A DNA stretch of 64,000 nt from Theristus sp. LFF4_11 (GCA_030248135.1 JASANC010001597.1:62001-126000), one strand, 5' to 3'. Shown: positions 12,601 to 21,446, counted from the first letter of the stretch. Notes: a model not told the origin generated them from the sequence alone. Made by a program: numbers and translations.

Positions 12601-15254
12601 ATTCCCGCGTCGTGCATGAGACTGCTTACCCATCTAGGCGCGCGCTGAGACGCGGGACCAAAATATAAAAGATATTAGTCAAAAAGTGTCACGTGAAAGC
12701 TGGCAACTTATTTGTCGAAAAGAAATGAGAAAACTCCAGAAGTTTCGTTGCGTAAAAAACTACTATTCAAGAAACTGTACTACACAAAGTGCTGAAATCC
12801 CATTTTTGCAGTGCCCCTGCAAGAGCAAAGCCACCAAAACCCCGGCAATGCCAACGTTCGCCTGCGCTCGTCTCAGCAAAGAAAGACTGTAAACTCTGAG
12901 AGTTTGCCGGAACAAAGCGTGGACAACGCAAAATCAAACATTGAATCTGCCGTTAATGGCAACAACAGCAACTCAAATGGAACGGAGAAGATCTGCCCGC
13001 ATGGTGAGGCGTTAAGAGACGCGAGAACCGACAAGCCGGTGAGTATGATGATCCTTTTTGGTCCAGCGGCCATTTGTTTTGTTTCGTTTTGTTCTGAACA
13101 ACCGGACAGCGTATTGCTTACAATTGAAACTCAATGTTGCACAAGCGCGCTGGCACGTTCATGTGCATAGTGTGCCATAGTCGCTAGTGCGTTGAAAAAA
13201 AACGCAACATGCGTTACTATTGTATATGTATTCGAACGTGTCAGACGGAAATGATGTCAATTTATTGCTTGAATTTTATTGCATTATTCTGTGATGCTTA
13301 AAAAATTAAAAGCCCGGGTTGCTCTGCATGACAAGCGCATGTTTTTAAGCAAGTCACCTTATTTCGGTTTAAAAAATCAATAGACGGTAGATAGAAACAT
13401 TAGTGTGTATGTGTGACATTACGCAAGTGTGCCAGTGTGTTTGTGCAACTACAGGGTGGGCCAAAAAAAAGGTTCCATTTTTAAACTGCTGTCACTGGCT
13501 GGTGTTTTAATATTATGAGCTGAAATTTTCAGCACTGATGAAACATATGATGCCATTTTACTGACAAAATTTTTTTTCCGATCTATAATTCCTAGCGCTC
13601 ACTGTGGCAGATTTTCTAAAAAGCTCGAAAAATCAACAATTTGACTGAAATGAGTGCAAGAAAAAATTAGTATGAAGATGCGTGATTCAATTTTGAAACT
13701 GTTGCGAAGGGGACAAATGAGTCTTTTTGGATACCCGGGGTATTGATAGTTCAAATCATGCGCTCAGAGTGGAAAGGTCTCACACTTGAATTGCATTTGA
13801 GCTGCTCGAGCGAAATTCTGATGTTTCACAGCGGACTCGAGTCAGCAGCCATGCGACTGCGACAGAAAGAATTGTTCAGTTGACTTTTTGTTTTGTGTGT
13901 TGCTCTTAATTTGTTTCTTTTGAAAAGTTTTTCTGCGGTTTGAATAAAAACAGTGTTTCAGTTTCAGTTTTCTGCAGTTTCGTCATGGTTAAGTGGACAG
14001 CAGAGCAACGGGTCTGGTATGCTATCTGGTGGGAGCAATCTGAAAGTTTTTCTGCAGTGACTCGCCAGTTTCGCGTAAAATTCAATCCAGCCGCTGCCGG
14101 ACGAGAACCTTGATCATGATTTGGATGTCTATGAGCAATGATTCATTGTGAAATTCTTGGTAAAAATCCGTTTTTTTGAAAATTTGGAAATTTTTAAACA
14201 TTGTGCTGTAAAACTGAATCTACTTGACCAAACTGGATAAAAATTTTGTCAGGAAAATGGCATCACATGTTTTATTAATGCTGAAAATTTCAGCTCATAA
14301 TATTGAAACACCAGCCAGTGACAGCAGTTTGAAAATAGAACCTTTTTTTTTTTGGCCCACCCTGTACTACAAAGGAAGATGCTTCCCGGACAATTACATT
14401 TGAAAGCCAGGTCGGCTGCAAATTCCAATTGGACACGTTCACGCCGCAATGCAGAACTGACAATTATGTGTGTCACGTGACGACCACCGGTGACGCGTAT
14501 TGTTGCCCTGACCCAAGTTGGTTTGTTTCCCTGTTAATGTGTATTGTGCCGGTGTGTTTGTTCACGACCGTGCGTGCAACATTATTGCGTTATAATAACG
14601 CTGTCTTCAAACAAGGACTTTCGTTGATGTTTTTTGAGTGAATAGCGCGCAGCCTTTGAATAAGGTGGTGATGTTTCAGTATGCCTATAAATTGCTGCGC
14701 GGAAAATTATAGTCCTAAAAAGTTTTCAAACAAAACCAATGCTTCATCTTGACATTTCCGCGAGGTAAAAATTTCGGACATACTGCAGTAACTTCGGACA
14801 AGGACTTTACCAATCGTTCAATTACACCAATTTTTACCAGTGCGATTGTTAACCAAGCGAAATGCTAATCTCTAATCAGCAAAGCCTTCAATTTCCAGGG
14901 CATTTCTGTCTGCAGCCACGTGATCCCGGCTCGTGCGCTCGCAATCAATCGAGCGCCACGCTACAGACGCGCCACGGCTACAATCCCGCCACGGACAGTT
15001 GCGTCTCGTTCCAATTCTACGGCGGCTGCGGCAGCGGCGGCAATTTGAACAATTTCCGATCGTTGCTGGAGTGCACTGCGGTGTGCTGCAACAAAGGCTA
15101 CAATCTGCTGTACAACCTGCGCAATCGGCATCGTGACTCGACGATCGACGAGAATGAGTTGACGCTGAAACACGATGTTGACGGGCTGATGGCGACGAAC
15201 AACGACAGGGAACTGCGGCGACGCGGTTGGCTGAGCTGGCTGGAGTTTTGGTGA
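1..15254 (+). CDS. Multi-Kunitz / lustrin-repeat secreted protein (5' end outside window)
   Basis: Probably an extracellular or matrix protein made of 14 Kunitz-like modules alternating with 13 lustrin-type cysteine-rich modules (core Cys-His-x-Gly, then Cys-Cys-Pro). The frame is open at base 1, so the signal peptide lies upstream. I placed exons by AG/GT sites and frame. Most introns are phase 1 and fall between modules, the usual mark of module duplication; a phase 2 intron splits Kunitz modules 5, 10 and 11 at the same point. Kunitz modules 1-13 keep NPC, a central Cys, GNxNNF and the last two Cys, but lack Cys2 and Cys4 of the classical six; only module 14 has all six. The stop is TGA at 15252-15254. 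Multi-Kunitz/lustrin proteins are common in nematodes, but I cannot name an orthologue. Inhibitor activity is doubtful for modules 1-13 (inference). Confidence 0.85.
190..300. repeat. Minisatellite in intron 1
   Basis: About four near-identical units of roughly 31 bp built from TACGGTAGGAGTACGGTAG, between Kunitz 1 and lustrin 1. The TACGGTA core recurs in several other introns of this gene. Confidence 0.8.
1236..1877 (+). CDS. Exons: Kunitz 2 (1236-1403), lustrin 2 (1634-1689 and 1784-1877)
   Basis: Kunitz 2 starts G-T-N-P-C, has RWYFD and GNENSF and ends CPG at ccgG|gtaaat. Lustrin 2 is split by a short phase 0 intron after NGQ, which most sister modules lack; its second half carries YWCHLG and VCCP. 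Both halves keep frame with their neighbours. Confidence 0.83.
2324..2993 (+). CDS. Exons: Kunitz 3 (2324-2491), lustrin 3 (2844-2993)
   Basis: Kunitz 3 reads SNPCTMPK, RYYYNQ and GNQNNF and ends CPS at a phase 1 donor (A|gtacgg). Lustrin 3 has NPCATG, YWCHLG and LCCPGG. Kunitz 3 is the exon most like the decayed fragment found at 16506-18356. Confidence 0.84.
2697..2826. repeat. Short tandem repeat, CCGTATACATA-type
   Basis: About ten copies of an 11-bp unit (CCGTATACATA), decaying into CCGTAACCTA units, lie directly upstream of the lustrin 3 acceptor. It translates as an open frame but is clearly simple repeat. Confidence 0.85.
3060..3225. repeat. Minisatellite of CAGTTCTCCGG / CAGTTCTACGG units
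   Basis: Eight or more imperfect units of about 18-20 bp built on accAGTTCTCCGG and AGTTCTACGGG, in the intron after lustrin 3. A short inverted relative (GGAGAACTGGTACC) occurs at 52247-52292. Confidence 0.75.
3338..4163 (+). CDS. Exons: Kunitz 4 (3338-3497), lustrin 4 fused to first part of Kunitz 5 (3948-4163)
   Basis: Kunitz 4 starts A-G-D-P-C-R and ends in phase 2 (ATT-GT|gtgcgt), so its last Cys is completed by the next exon (V-C-P-E-Y). The 3948 exon runs through a whole lustrin module (YWCHVG, VCCPGAG) straight into NPCDLP of Kunitz 5. The inter-module intron is missing here. It ends in phase 2 at cg|gtaagt. Confidence 0.83.
3666..3863 (-). repeat. tRNA-derived SINE, copy 1
   Basis: About 200 bp, on the minus strand. 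The head resembles a tRNA gene (A-box-like GGCCTGGTGGTAGTGCG and B-box-like GGATCGAGCCCC in the best copy), followed by a body ending CCTGGCTAAAAACATCGCC and a short AAC-repeat tail. Three other copies lie at 11346, 26770 and 27312. Confidence 0.8.
4338..5240 (+). CDS. Exons: rest of Kunitz 5 (4338-4447), lustrin 5 (4507-4659), Kunitz 6 (5073-5240)
   Basis: The second half of Kunitz 5 (RYYYDQ, GNENNF, CPG) is joined in phase 2. Lustrin 5 follows only 59 bases later (NPCAAG, FWCHIG, LCCPGG). Kunitz 6 begins A-G-N-P-C-S and ends at ccaG|gtgaga. Confidence 0.84.
4743..4872. repeat. Foldback repeat 'GATTGGTTGGTGATCACG', copy 1
   Basis: Palindromic element of about 130 bp. The left arm has AGCTGATTGGTTGGTGATCA, and the right arm is its inverse around a CTTTCTGTGCA / TGCACA core. 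Related copies lie at 9871, 17455, 22925 and 48557. Confidence 0.7.
4878..5005. repeat. Tandem repeat TTTCATGAATGTGAAGCGAAG
   Basis: Three imperfect direct copies of a ~48-bp unit containing TCATGAATGTGAAGCGAAG, upstream of Kunitz 6. Confidence 0.75.
5506..6597 (+). CDS. Exons: lustrin 6 (5506-5655), Kunitz 7 (6004-6163), lustrin 7 (6443-6597)
   Basis: Lustrin 6 has NPCASG, FWCHIG and VCCPGG. Kunitz 7 ends in phase 2 (TTG-CG|gtacgg), as Kunitz 4 does, and the next exon supplies R-C-P-E-F, so modules 4/4 and 7/7 look like a duplicated pair. Lustrin 7 ends VCCPGG at G|gtcggt. Confidence 0.83.
6598..6800. repeat. GGTTACTGTA-type tandem repeat
   Basis: About five imperfect units built on GGTTACTGTAGGGTACTGTA with a TTGGGTTAAAGGT spacer fill the start of the intron after lustrin 7. 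Confidence 0.75.
6909..7850 (+). CDS. Exons: Kunitz 8 (6909-7076), lustrin 8 (7284-7421), Kunitz 9 (7677-7850)
   Basis: Kunitz 8 reads A-G-D-P-C, RWYFNQ and GNQNSF. Lustrin 8 is the shortest of the series, 138 bases against about 150; residues are missing between NPCTSV and the next Cys, but YWCHIG and LCCPGG remain. Kunitz 9 is slightly long (174 bases) because of an extended Gly/Val stretch. Confidence 0.84.
7921..8984 (+). CDS. Exons: lustrin 9 (7921-8019, 8451-), Kunitz 10 (-8565, 8878-8984)
   Basis: Lustrin 9 is split in phase 1 before GYWCHVG. The middle exon (8451-8565) carries the end of lustrin 9 and the start of Kunitz 10 (ADPCTVP) with no intron between, and ends in phase 2 at aTG|gtaatt. 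The last exon resumes WYFNRQ, GNQNNF, CPG. The large introns hold a MITE (8065-8275) and low-complexity DNA. Confidence 0.82.
8065..8275 (+). mobile_element. MITE with TGACGTCAT-containing inverted ends, copy 1
   Basis: About 210 bp. The ends are inverted repeats (TGTCCCACTGAAATGACGTC on the left; ATGACGTCATTTTAGTTGGG on the right). A second copy lies inverted at 47582-47791. It sits in the intron that splits lustrin 9. Confidence 0.75.
9262..9832 (+). CDS. Exons: lustrin 10 (9262-9411), Kunitz 11 (9540-9597 and 9723-9832)
   Basis: Lustrin 10 has TNPCSDG, YFCHVG and VCCPGG. Kunitz 11 is split in phase 2 (caaAG|gtgaca) at the same place as modules 5 and 10; its second part has RYYFNQ, GNANNF and CPG. 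Confidence 0.83.
9871..9985. repeat. Foldback repeat, copy 2
   Basis: Left arm AGCTGATTGGTTGGCGATCA and core GCATGCTTTCTGTGCAGG are present; the right arm is truncated after CTGCACAGAAATCA. Same family as 4743-4872. Confidence 0.65.
10060..11276 (+). CDS. Exons: lustrin 11 (10060-10203), Kunitz 12 (10722-10889), lustrin 12 (11115-11276)
   Basis: Lustrin 11 has DNPCMG, HFCHYG and MCCPVNG. Kunitz 12 has GDPCALP, RFYYN and GNENNF but ends CKPG in place of CPG. Lustrin 12 is the longest (162 bases), with YYCHVG and VCCPQTQG. Confidence 0.84.
11346..11549 (-). repeat. tRNA-derived SINE, copy 2
   Basis: Same family as 3666-3863, with a clean GTT-repeat (AAC on the minus strand) tail of nine or more units at 11346-11374 and a tRNA-like head at 11500-11549. 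Confidence 0.85.
11550..11705. repeat. Degenerate ACCGAAACCGAAACCGTACC repeat
   Basis: Imperfect repeats of ACCGAAACCGAAACCGTACC separated by AT-rich spacers. The inverse composition (GGTACGGTTTCGGTTTCG) occurs at 21113-21250, so this is a dispersed family. Nothing coding is seen. Confidence 0.65.
11808..12073. mobile_element. MITE with TACCGTAAAGTCTTGCATATAAGG ends, copy 1
   Basis: About 265 bp with inverted ends (CCGTAAAGTCTTGCATATA / TATATGCAAGACTTTACGG) flanked by TA. A near-identical copy lies at 24401-24666 and diverged relatives near 47160-47822 and 58269-58793. TA targets and short inverted ends fit a Tc1/mariner-type non-autonomous element. Confidence 0.8.
12220..13038 (+). CDS. Exons: Kunitz 13 (12220-12405), Asn/Ser-rich linker and start of lustrin 13 (12812-13038)
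   Basis: Kunitz 13 (YSPCSLH, RWYYDS, GNENNF) has a longer N-terminal lead than the others. The 12812 exon encodes about 75 residues, mostly a polar linker rich in Asn, Ser and Gln (NGNNSNSNG) with no Cys until ICPHGE, the opening of lustrin 13. It ends in phase 0 (AAG-CCG|gtgagt). It is the only long linker in the visible protein. Confidence 0.75.
13452..14364 (+). mobile_element. Defective Tc1/mariner-type transposon
   Basis: A 913-bp element flanked by TA on both sides. It has inverted ends of more than 100 bp that begin CAGGGTGGGCCAAAAAAA and include TTTAAACTGCTGTCACTGGC. It keeps only the first 42 codons of a transposase-like frame. It lies in the phase 0 intron that divides lustrin 13. 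Confidence 0.85.
13985..14113 (+). pseudogene. Transposase N-terminal fragment
   Basis: A 42-codon frame beginning MVKWTAEQRVWYAIWW and continuing QSESFSAVTRQFRV, resembling the first helix-turn-helix of mariner/IS630-type transposases. It stops at TGA, and no catalytic D,D,D/E domain follows before the right inverted end, so the element is an internal-deletion relic. Confidence 0.7.
14411..15254 (+). CDS. Exons: rest of lustrin 13 (14411-14516) and Kunitz 14 with C-terminal tail (14899-15254)
   Basis: Lustrin 13 resumes in phase 0 with VGCKF, then VCHV and YCCPDP. The last exon encodes a classical Kunitz domain with all six Cys (HFC, GSCAR, DSC, GGC, LEC, AVC) and GNLNNF. The residue after Cys2, the P1 position of an inhibitor, is Ala. 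About 50 charged residues follow, ending GWLSWLEFW and TGA. No membrane segment is seen. Confidence 0.85.
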
Positions 15255-15345
15255 TGATGCAAAAGTGCGAAGAATGAAGGTTGATTCGGAGGGTGGACTG
15301 GCCTGGTCTGGTGTGTTTGGTGACTGGAAACCGTTTTTCAAGTGC

Positions 15346-15804
15346 TACCGTATTACCCCCATTAAACCCCCCCCACCATTAATCCCCCCCACCAATAAAC
15401 CCCCACCCCCCCCGACCTGTTTCCAAATAATCCCCCCCACAAATAATCCCCCATGGGGGATTATTGGAGACCTGTTTGAAACACATACCCAGCGAATTCA
15501 GTGGCTGGTTGCAGTGAAAATGATGAAATTGTGCTACCAAAGGCCCCAAATGGGTGAGTTTATAGTAATTTCATTACAAAAGGCTGTTATAAAAGGAAAT
15601 TTCTATGTAGAGTAGAAGTTTCTGCGACTTTCTTGCCTGCCATGCAAGGTATTTTTGCCATTTTTCAACAAACCCCCACCCCTAGATTTTTTTTTGTAAA
15701 TAAACCCCCCCCACCAATAATCCCCCCCCCACCAATAAACCCCCACCCCTAAAAGTCGCTGACGTATTAATCCCCCATGGGGGTTTATTGGGGGTAATAC
15801 GGTA
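15346..15804. mobile_element. C-rich palindromic MITE, copy A
   Basis: About 460 bp with ends TACCGTATTACC / GGTAATACGGTA and interior runs of CCCCCC plus TAAACCCCC. It contains the self-complementary TAATCCCCCATGGGGGATTA. Sister copies lie at 16972-17432 and 44453-44894. Confidence 0.85.
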
Positions 15805-16505
15805 GTTTGAAGTTTGCTTTTTTATTTTACGTGAATATTCTCTGCCAAATTCAATTTTTTACATTTTATGCACATGGCCTGACTGGGATTGTACTGTTTT
15901 TTGATTTCAGCCAACCATTTTTGTTAGCAATTGAAATTTTACGATTGTTTTTGTGTGACTATAAAGCTTTTTTTTTATTATAATTTGAAAATCTTCCACC
16001 GTAGCTCACACTGGGCGTTGGAAAATGTTTTTCCTCGAAAGTTTCCAAGAGAAACGTGTTTGTTCGCGTATTGTTCAGCGTTGTTTTCGTTTTTTTTGTT
16101 TTTATTTTTTTTATTGTTTTGTTCCTGTGGTATTCCTCCTGTTTCTGTTTCAGGTATTTCTTGAAAGTTCGTGAGTTTTTTTTTTATTTTTTTGTTGTAC
16201 TTAGAAAATCATTATATTTTTCTCTGGTTGTGCTCTTGTGAACACTTGTTATTCGCAATTTAGTTTATGACTGCGGGTGGTAAAAGAAAAATCTGAAATT
16301 AACGATGTGCAATGTATCTCATAATAAACTTTGCGCAATTAAGCAAAGAAAACAACTAAATAACGTGTGAAAGCAACAACCAACAAACCACACAACGTGT
16401 CCACTTAACCAGGTGACAAGTTTTTATGATAAGTTGTTTAGTGTACCCAATTAAGAGCTCGGTGTAGCGCTAATGAACCACTAAGCTTTCTTACAACTGG
16501 CCCCT
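15805..16505. other. Intergenic DNA, nothing recognised
   Basis: AT-rich with long T runs. Open frames here are low-complexity Phe/Leu strings. No splice-bounded exon or known RNA gene is visible. Confidence 0.6.
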
Positions 16506-16971
16506 GATGCCTGGTGTCGCCCAGTTGCCCCACAGCCAAGTGTTGCGTCACTGTGATGTGTTTCTTAAGGCCCGTTTAGCCGTCCGTATTTGCATCCGGC
16601 ACGGCACGTCACGTCACGTGAAACCTCGTTTATGCTGCAAAAAAGAGCAATCCGGCACGTCACGGCACGTCACGTCTTGTTTTAGAACTCGCGCTCGTTT
16701 ATGCTTCTGTACGGCGACGTACGTCGACGTTCAGACAGATACGGACGCATAAACGATGACGTGACGTGCCGTGACGTGCCGGATGGTTTTAGGTTCTCCC
16801 CTAAGAAGCCGTGCGTCAAAGTTCGATTTTATCAATTTTGTTTACTTTTGTTGTTCTGCATTGCGAGCACATGCTCACTATCGTCCTGAAATAGACAATT
16901 TTTCTGATTATTTTCTGTATTCTCAAACAAAAATGTCAGCAGTTTGGCTTTCATTCCGTGAATTCACTAAC

Positions 16972-17432
16972 TACCGTATTACCTCTATTAAACCCCCCCC
17001 CAAAATTAACCCCCCCCCAAAAAAAATAAATCCCTACCCCCTCGACAAGTTTCCAAATAATCCCCCCCAAAAATAATCCCCCATGGGGGATTATTGAAAC
17101 CTGTTTGAAACACATACCCAGCGAATTCAGTGGCTGGTTGCAGTGAAAATGATGAAATTGTGCTACCAAACGCCCCAAATGGATGAGTTAATGGTAATTT
17201 CATTACAAAAGGCTGTTGTAAAAGGAAATTTCTATGTAGAGTAGAAGTTTCTGCGACTTCCTTCCTGCCATGGAAGGTATTTTTGCCATTTTGCCCACTC
17301 CTAAAAATGGTTTCCAAATAAACCCCCCCCCCCAAAATAAACCCCCCCCCCCCCCAAAAAAAATAAACCCCCACCCCCAGAAGTCGCTGAAGAAATAAAC
17401 CCCCATGGGGGTTTATTAGAGGTAATACGGTA
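16972..17432. mobile_element. C-rich palindromic MITE, copy B
   Basis: Ends TACCGTATTACC / GGTAATACGGTA. It shares the internal stretch with CATACCCAGCGAATTCAGTG with copy A and is inserted inside the PIF-like element. Confidence 0.85.
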
Positions 17433-17454
17433 AGTGAGTTTCAGCCATCACATG

Positions 17455-17608
17455 AACTCCACAGTCGAGCTTTAAATTATAGGGAGTCAGCTGATTGGTT
17501 GGTGGTCACGTGATGCATGCTTTCTGTGCAGACATTGTTGTGGGGATACTGAGATTGGTTTGCACAAAATGTACGCATCTCGATCACCAACCAATTAGCT
17601 GCTTTGGC
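17455..17608. repeat. Foldback repeat, copy 3
   Basis: Left arm AGCTGATTGGTTGGTGGTCA, right arm TCGATCACCAACCAATTAGC; lies just after MITE copy B within the PIF-like element. Confidence 0.65.
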
Positions 17609-18356
17609 TATTCACAACAAAATAACAGAGCTTGAAAGGCTGGATACAAATTTGTGAGTGCCTTTGTTTTGAAATCATAGCAATCCACAGAACACCAAAG
17701 ATTTTTTGTCGTGCGGCAAAAAAGGTGAAAAACTTCATCTGCACAGTCTGAGAGCCGAACCATTAACGAACCACTGCGCCATGCTGTCGTGGTTGCCGCT
17801 GGCTGTATAGTCCAAAGCAATTGTGCAGCCGCAGCAAACTATTTGTGCACGCGCACTGTTGAAAAACACAATGTGTTTTCGCCTGTTCTTCTGCTCTGCA
17901 TTGAATAACTGCTCGAAAGACTTGAGCGAAAGACGAAATTTCAAAAGACTTGAATCTGTGGGTCGTTTCGAATTTGAGTTGCAATCCATTGGTTGTTGTC
18001 GCAAATATTCAATTTCAATTTGACACACAACTTGATTGAATTTTGCTTGCTGACGTACGGCTTTTTAGGGCAGAACCTAAAATGCAACGTCACGTCACTT
18101 CACGGCACGTCATCGTTTATGCGTCCGTATCTGTCTGAACGTCGACGCACGTCGCCGTACGGACGCATAAACGAGCAAAAATTCTAAAACCATCCGGCAC
18201 GTCACTTCATCTCACGTCATCGTTTATGCGTCCGTGTCTGTCTGTACGGCGACGTGCGTTCAACGTCCGGACAGCTAAACGGACCTTTACTCGGGCGAAC
18301 GTGGCACGCATCGAACAACTTTCAGACGATGGCCGGTTGCGAGGCGTCCTGTCCAA

Positions 18357-20820
18357 GTACGGTGCGCAAAAACAAGCTGCGTCATGAGAAAACTGGCAAT
18401 TTTCCCACAAAAAAATACAACGGACAAAGCGGCTCGTTCCCGACTCTGCACAATGAGGTTTTGGTCTGAAATTTGAAAAAAAAAACTGCTTGAGAAATTT
18501 TCAACTCATTGCCTTAAAGCTTCTTTTGAAATTTTGCGTTGATCTTCACTGTCGATTTGTGAATTGTTTTTTTCAGTTTTAGGTGCCAGAAAAAAGGAGA
18601 AAGACCCAGCCTAACTGCAGGGCACAGTGAGTGAGGCCTTGCAAGACAACCACTCTCAATAACTGTGGCCCGTTCCAATTTGCCAATTTCAGGGACTCGG
18701 ACCACTTCAGTATTTTGGAATTCCCGCCCCATGCGTGAAAGTACCAACGTATTTATGCACGTTTTGGGCCGCACAATTAAAGAAAAGACATTGATATTAT
18801 CGTATTGGTTATGCAGTGGTTGTTTTGCAGCTGAGCGGTTGTTTTGCGGTCAAAATTCGACGTTGTTCTGTTCATCCTCAGCAAACAACTTCATCATGGT
18901 GTTTTTCAATTTGTGTTCAATTTTCGTCAATCAAAAGCATGTTTTTCCAATCACAAACCGTTTTATTGCGTGATTGCGAGGTGCAGGAAACTGCACGAAA
19001 CTGGTTTTTGATACCTTTGCGTCTCAAAGTCAAAACTTTGGTGTTCATTTGAAAATAAACAGCTAAAAAAGTGAACGTGCGTGGTGAACGCGTAAAATGT
19101 GCAATGTACAAAACTCACGGTGCATTTTAATTCACGGTATCCATCGTATACTCTGAAACATACTGTACATTGTAGCTGCAAGAAAATCTCTACCACCAAG
19201 GACCATGGAAGTCAAGGAAGCGTCTTTCAGAACCAATGCCGATCTGTGATCTTCCTTACTTCTGAGACCGTGAGTTCCAATCCAGTTCGTGTCGAGATAG
19301 AAAACGATAGAATCCACCGTACAATATTTTTCAAACGTCTTGTGTTGTTACACTGTTTTCAAAAAACATAACATATTTCTTACAAAAATTCAGTGGAACG
19401 TAAAAAATTGGGACAATTGTTTGAAAAAAACGTCAGTTCGATTGAACTTTGCGCTGGAAACACGCTGGCAAGCCGAGCTGCATGATGCGATGCTGTCGTG
19501 TGTGTTTGCACGTAAACAAATTAAGAAACGTGCTTCTTCTCAATTTAATGCGAAAACTTTGAAAGGAGAAAATGTAAAATTAGACAGTAATATGTTGTAC
19601 ATTGCATTCCGTGCACGCTTGCAAAAACGCCATTGTACATACCAATCTGTGTGGTATTTGAGGCTCATTAGCACTAAATCAGTTACAATATGTTTGTTTA
19701 AACCTGTCAGTTTTTTTGCAGAAAGCATACACAGCTCGCGCAAAATAAAAGCATACATATTCAGCCACAAATGTGGTGTTTGGTTCCAACCAAACCCGTC
19801 ACATACGCTCTTATTCTTACTGTAATTCAAAGTTTTACATGCTCTGCGTATTATTCTCTATAAACATTACCGGTTCAAACTTTGCCAGTGTTGTGACCAA
19901 CCACTGATGCACAGCGATGCTGCGAAGTCACTGTAGGTCCCCCAAGTCAAGCCTTTTATGTGAAGCCACATTTGGTAAACTGGCAGTTTCTGAAAGTCTT
20001 TTTGCGGCGATTTCCTGCATCTCAGGTTTGCATGGCGATGTGAACTTTGGCACGTAAAATGGTATAGACAATGGCATGGATTTTGGCATTTTATCAAGCG
20101 TATGAGTACTGTACTGGGTCTCAAGACGATCTTACTGCTACCCGACCGTAATTGTCAAAGAATCTTGTTTTCACAGGCAACATAAATCTCATTCTTTTAT
20201 AGCGGTCACGAAAATAAGAAAATCGTGTCGAAACTCAAATACGGTTGAAACCATGCTCCTTCTTCTGCAACATTTTCTTGTAAAAAGTTTTAGTTGAACG
20301 CAAGATGCAATTAATTGCATGTGTTGGGAAGTTTGCTTTGAAGAAAAAAAAACGTCAGTAAATCGTTTAAAAATTGAGACCAGCGCGCTATGCAAATTGA
20401 CAAAAAAGTATTTATGCATAATTTTCTCTGGTCGATTTGACTTTTGACTAGACAGTATTTTTGCTTACACGCAGTCGCGCGGTAATGATACGTACTGTAT
20501 TTTTTTGATACAATCATATTTTTTTGTTTCATATCGCGCCGATTTTTTAAATGGAATGAAGGCGTTAAACAATTGTGCGTGCATGTCCGTTCCGTGTTTC
20601 AATGATTTTGTTTGTTTTTGTGTATGCAAGAATTGTACAGTCAGGCCTCTGCAGAAGTTCTGTGGTGTATCATGGAGTACCGCCCAGCAGGAAAACAAAC
20701 TTTTTACCAATATAGGGTGTGATTGTATTCTTTTTGGATCGCTCATGCACGTGTTCGCGAGCGCAGCGGACAGCGGCTGTCAGCATAATATGTGTCATTA
20801 TTTTTTGTCAACTTTCTGGT
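18357..20820. other. Intergenic region upstream of the astacin gene
   Basis: About 2.5 kb with no exon I can support. A 161-codon open frame at 19340-19825 has no recognisable domain or splice context. 18690-18735 contains a scrap of a dispersed repeat (ACTCGGA, then TTTTGGAATTCCCGC) also seen near 12585, 53020 and 56390. Confidence 0.55.
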
Positions 20821-20829
20821 ATTTTTCAG
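20821..20829 (+). promoter_or_regulatory. Candidate trans-splice / 5' UTR acceptor
   Basis: ATTTTTCAG|AGAAAAG lies 56 bases before the first ATG of the astacin gene. It matches the nematode TTTTCAG acceptor and may receive a spliced leader, or it may end a 5' UTR intron. Confidence 0.4.
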
Positions 20830-20885
20830 AGAAAAGCTCTTTCGCCAAACCCGTGCGTGCAACAAAGAGTGCTCTAAATCACAAC

Positions 20886-21446
20886 ATGAACACGTCAATG
20901 AACGTCTTGTGGCTGGCGTCAGCTGGTGCCATTTTGCTGTCACTTCGGGCGGCACTGGCACTGCCAATGACGCCGTCGCCAAGCTCAATTCGTGGTCAAC
21001 ACCGTCCTACTATTAAAGGTTGGTGAAACGTGTCAAGATTCGCACGGTTTTTGCTTTAACTCTTGTCGCCGGGGAGCGGGCGGTTTAGGTAAAAATTGGC
21101 CAAAAAAATCTTTGGTACGGTTTCGGTTTCGCTTTTCCAGTCGGGCCACGGTACGGTTTCGATTCGGTTCAAAAACCGAAAAAATCTCCGGTACAGTTTC
21201 GGTTTCGGTTAGCTCTCGGTACGGTTCGGTGACCGTCGTTTTCGGCTACCGCGGGAACACTGTGCTAGACCGCATTGAACGAAAACTGTGCGTTGCAGAT
21301 GGCTACCTGCAACCGCGCCACCGCACTTGGTCGATGGACGCAGACGCCCGGTCACTCAGTGCGATCGCCTCGACCGACCAGGCCGCTGACCAGCTGGGCA
21401 GTTCGGCACGTGACCCGGCCACCGTTTGGTTCAACGGCATCGTGCC
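20886..21446 (+). CDS. Exons: signal peptide (20886-21018) and prodomain (21299-21446)
   Basis: The first exon reads [18 protein letters not shown] and a cleavage-type ALA-L, a clear secretion signal; a second in-frame ATG follows at 20898. The second exon is a charged prodomain ending VWFNGIVP. The donor cc|gtcagt joins to C-TAC-GAG to give IVPYEFS, the conserved start of mature astacins. Confidence 0.8.

Larger units (their letters stand above)
16568..18286. mobile_element. PIF/Harbinger-like foldback element
   Basis: 1719 bp, flanked by a 3-bp TTA duplication (16565-16567 and 18287-18289). Its ends are AGGCCCGTTTAGCCGTCCG and the inverse of AGGTCCGTTTAGCTGTCCG. The TTA target and such ends are typical of PIF/Harbinger. 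Both arms (about 240 and 215 bp) are full of CACGTCAC and CGTTTATGCGTCCGTA palindromes. No transposase frame is recognised; two smaller elements are nested inside. Confidence 0.78.
16506..18356 (+). pseudogene. Decayed Kunitz exon copy, split by a transposon
   Basis: 16506-16567 matches bases 2353-2433 of the Kunitz 3 exon (GGTGTCGCCCAGTTGCCCC, then CAAGTGTTGCGTCA) with small deletions. 18287-18356 continues it (ACTCGGGC, then AACAACTTTCAGACGA, then CCTGTCCAAGTACGG). The frame is broken and the flanking exon ends are lost. It shows that a partial duplication of the upstream gene once lay here. Confidence 0.8.

Noticed and set aside
15265..15615. 116-codon proline-rich frame after the Kunitz gene
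   Set aside because: It runs through the C-rich palindromic MITE; no splice or domain support.
19340..19825. 161-codon open frame
   Set aside because: No domain, no exon-like composition, no neighbouring exon in phase; treated as chance.
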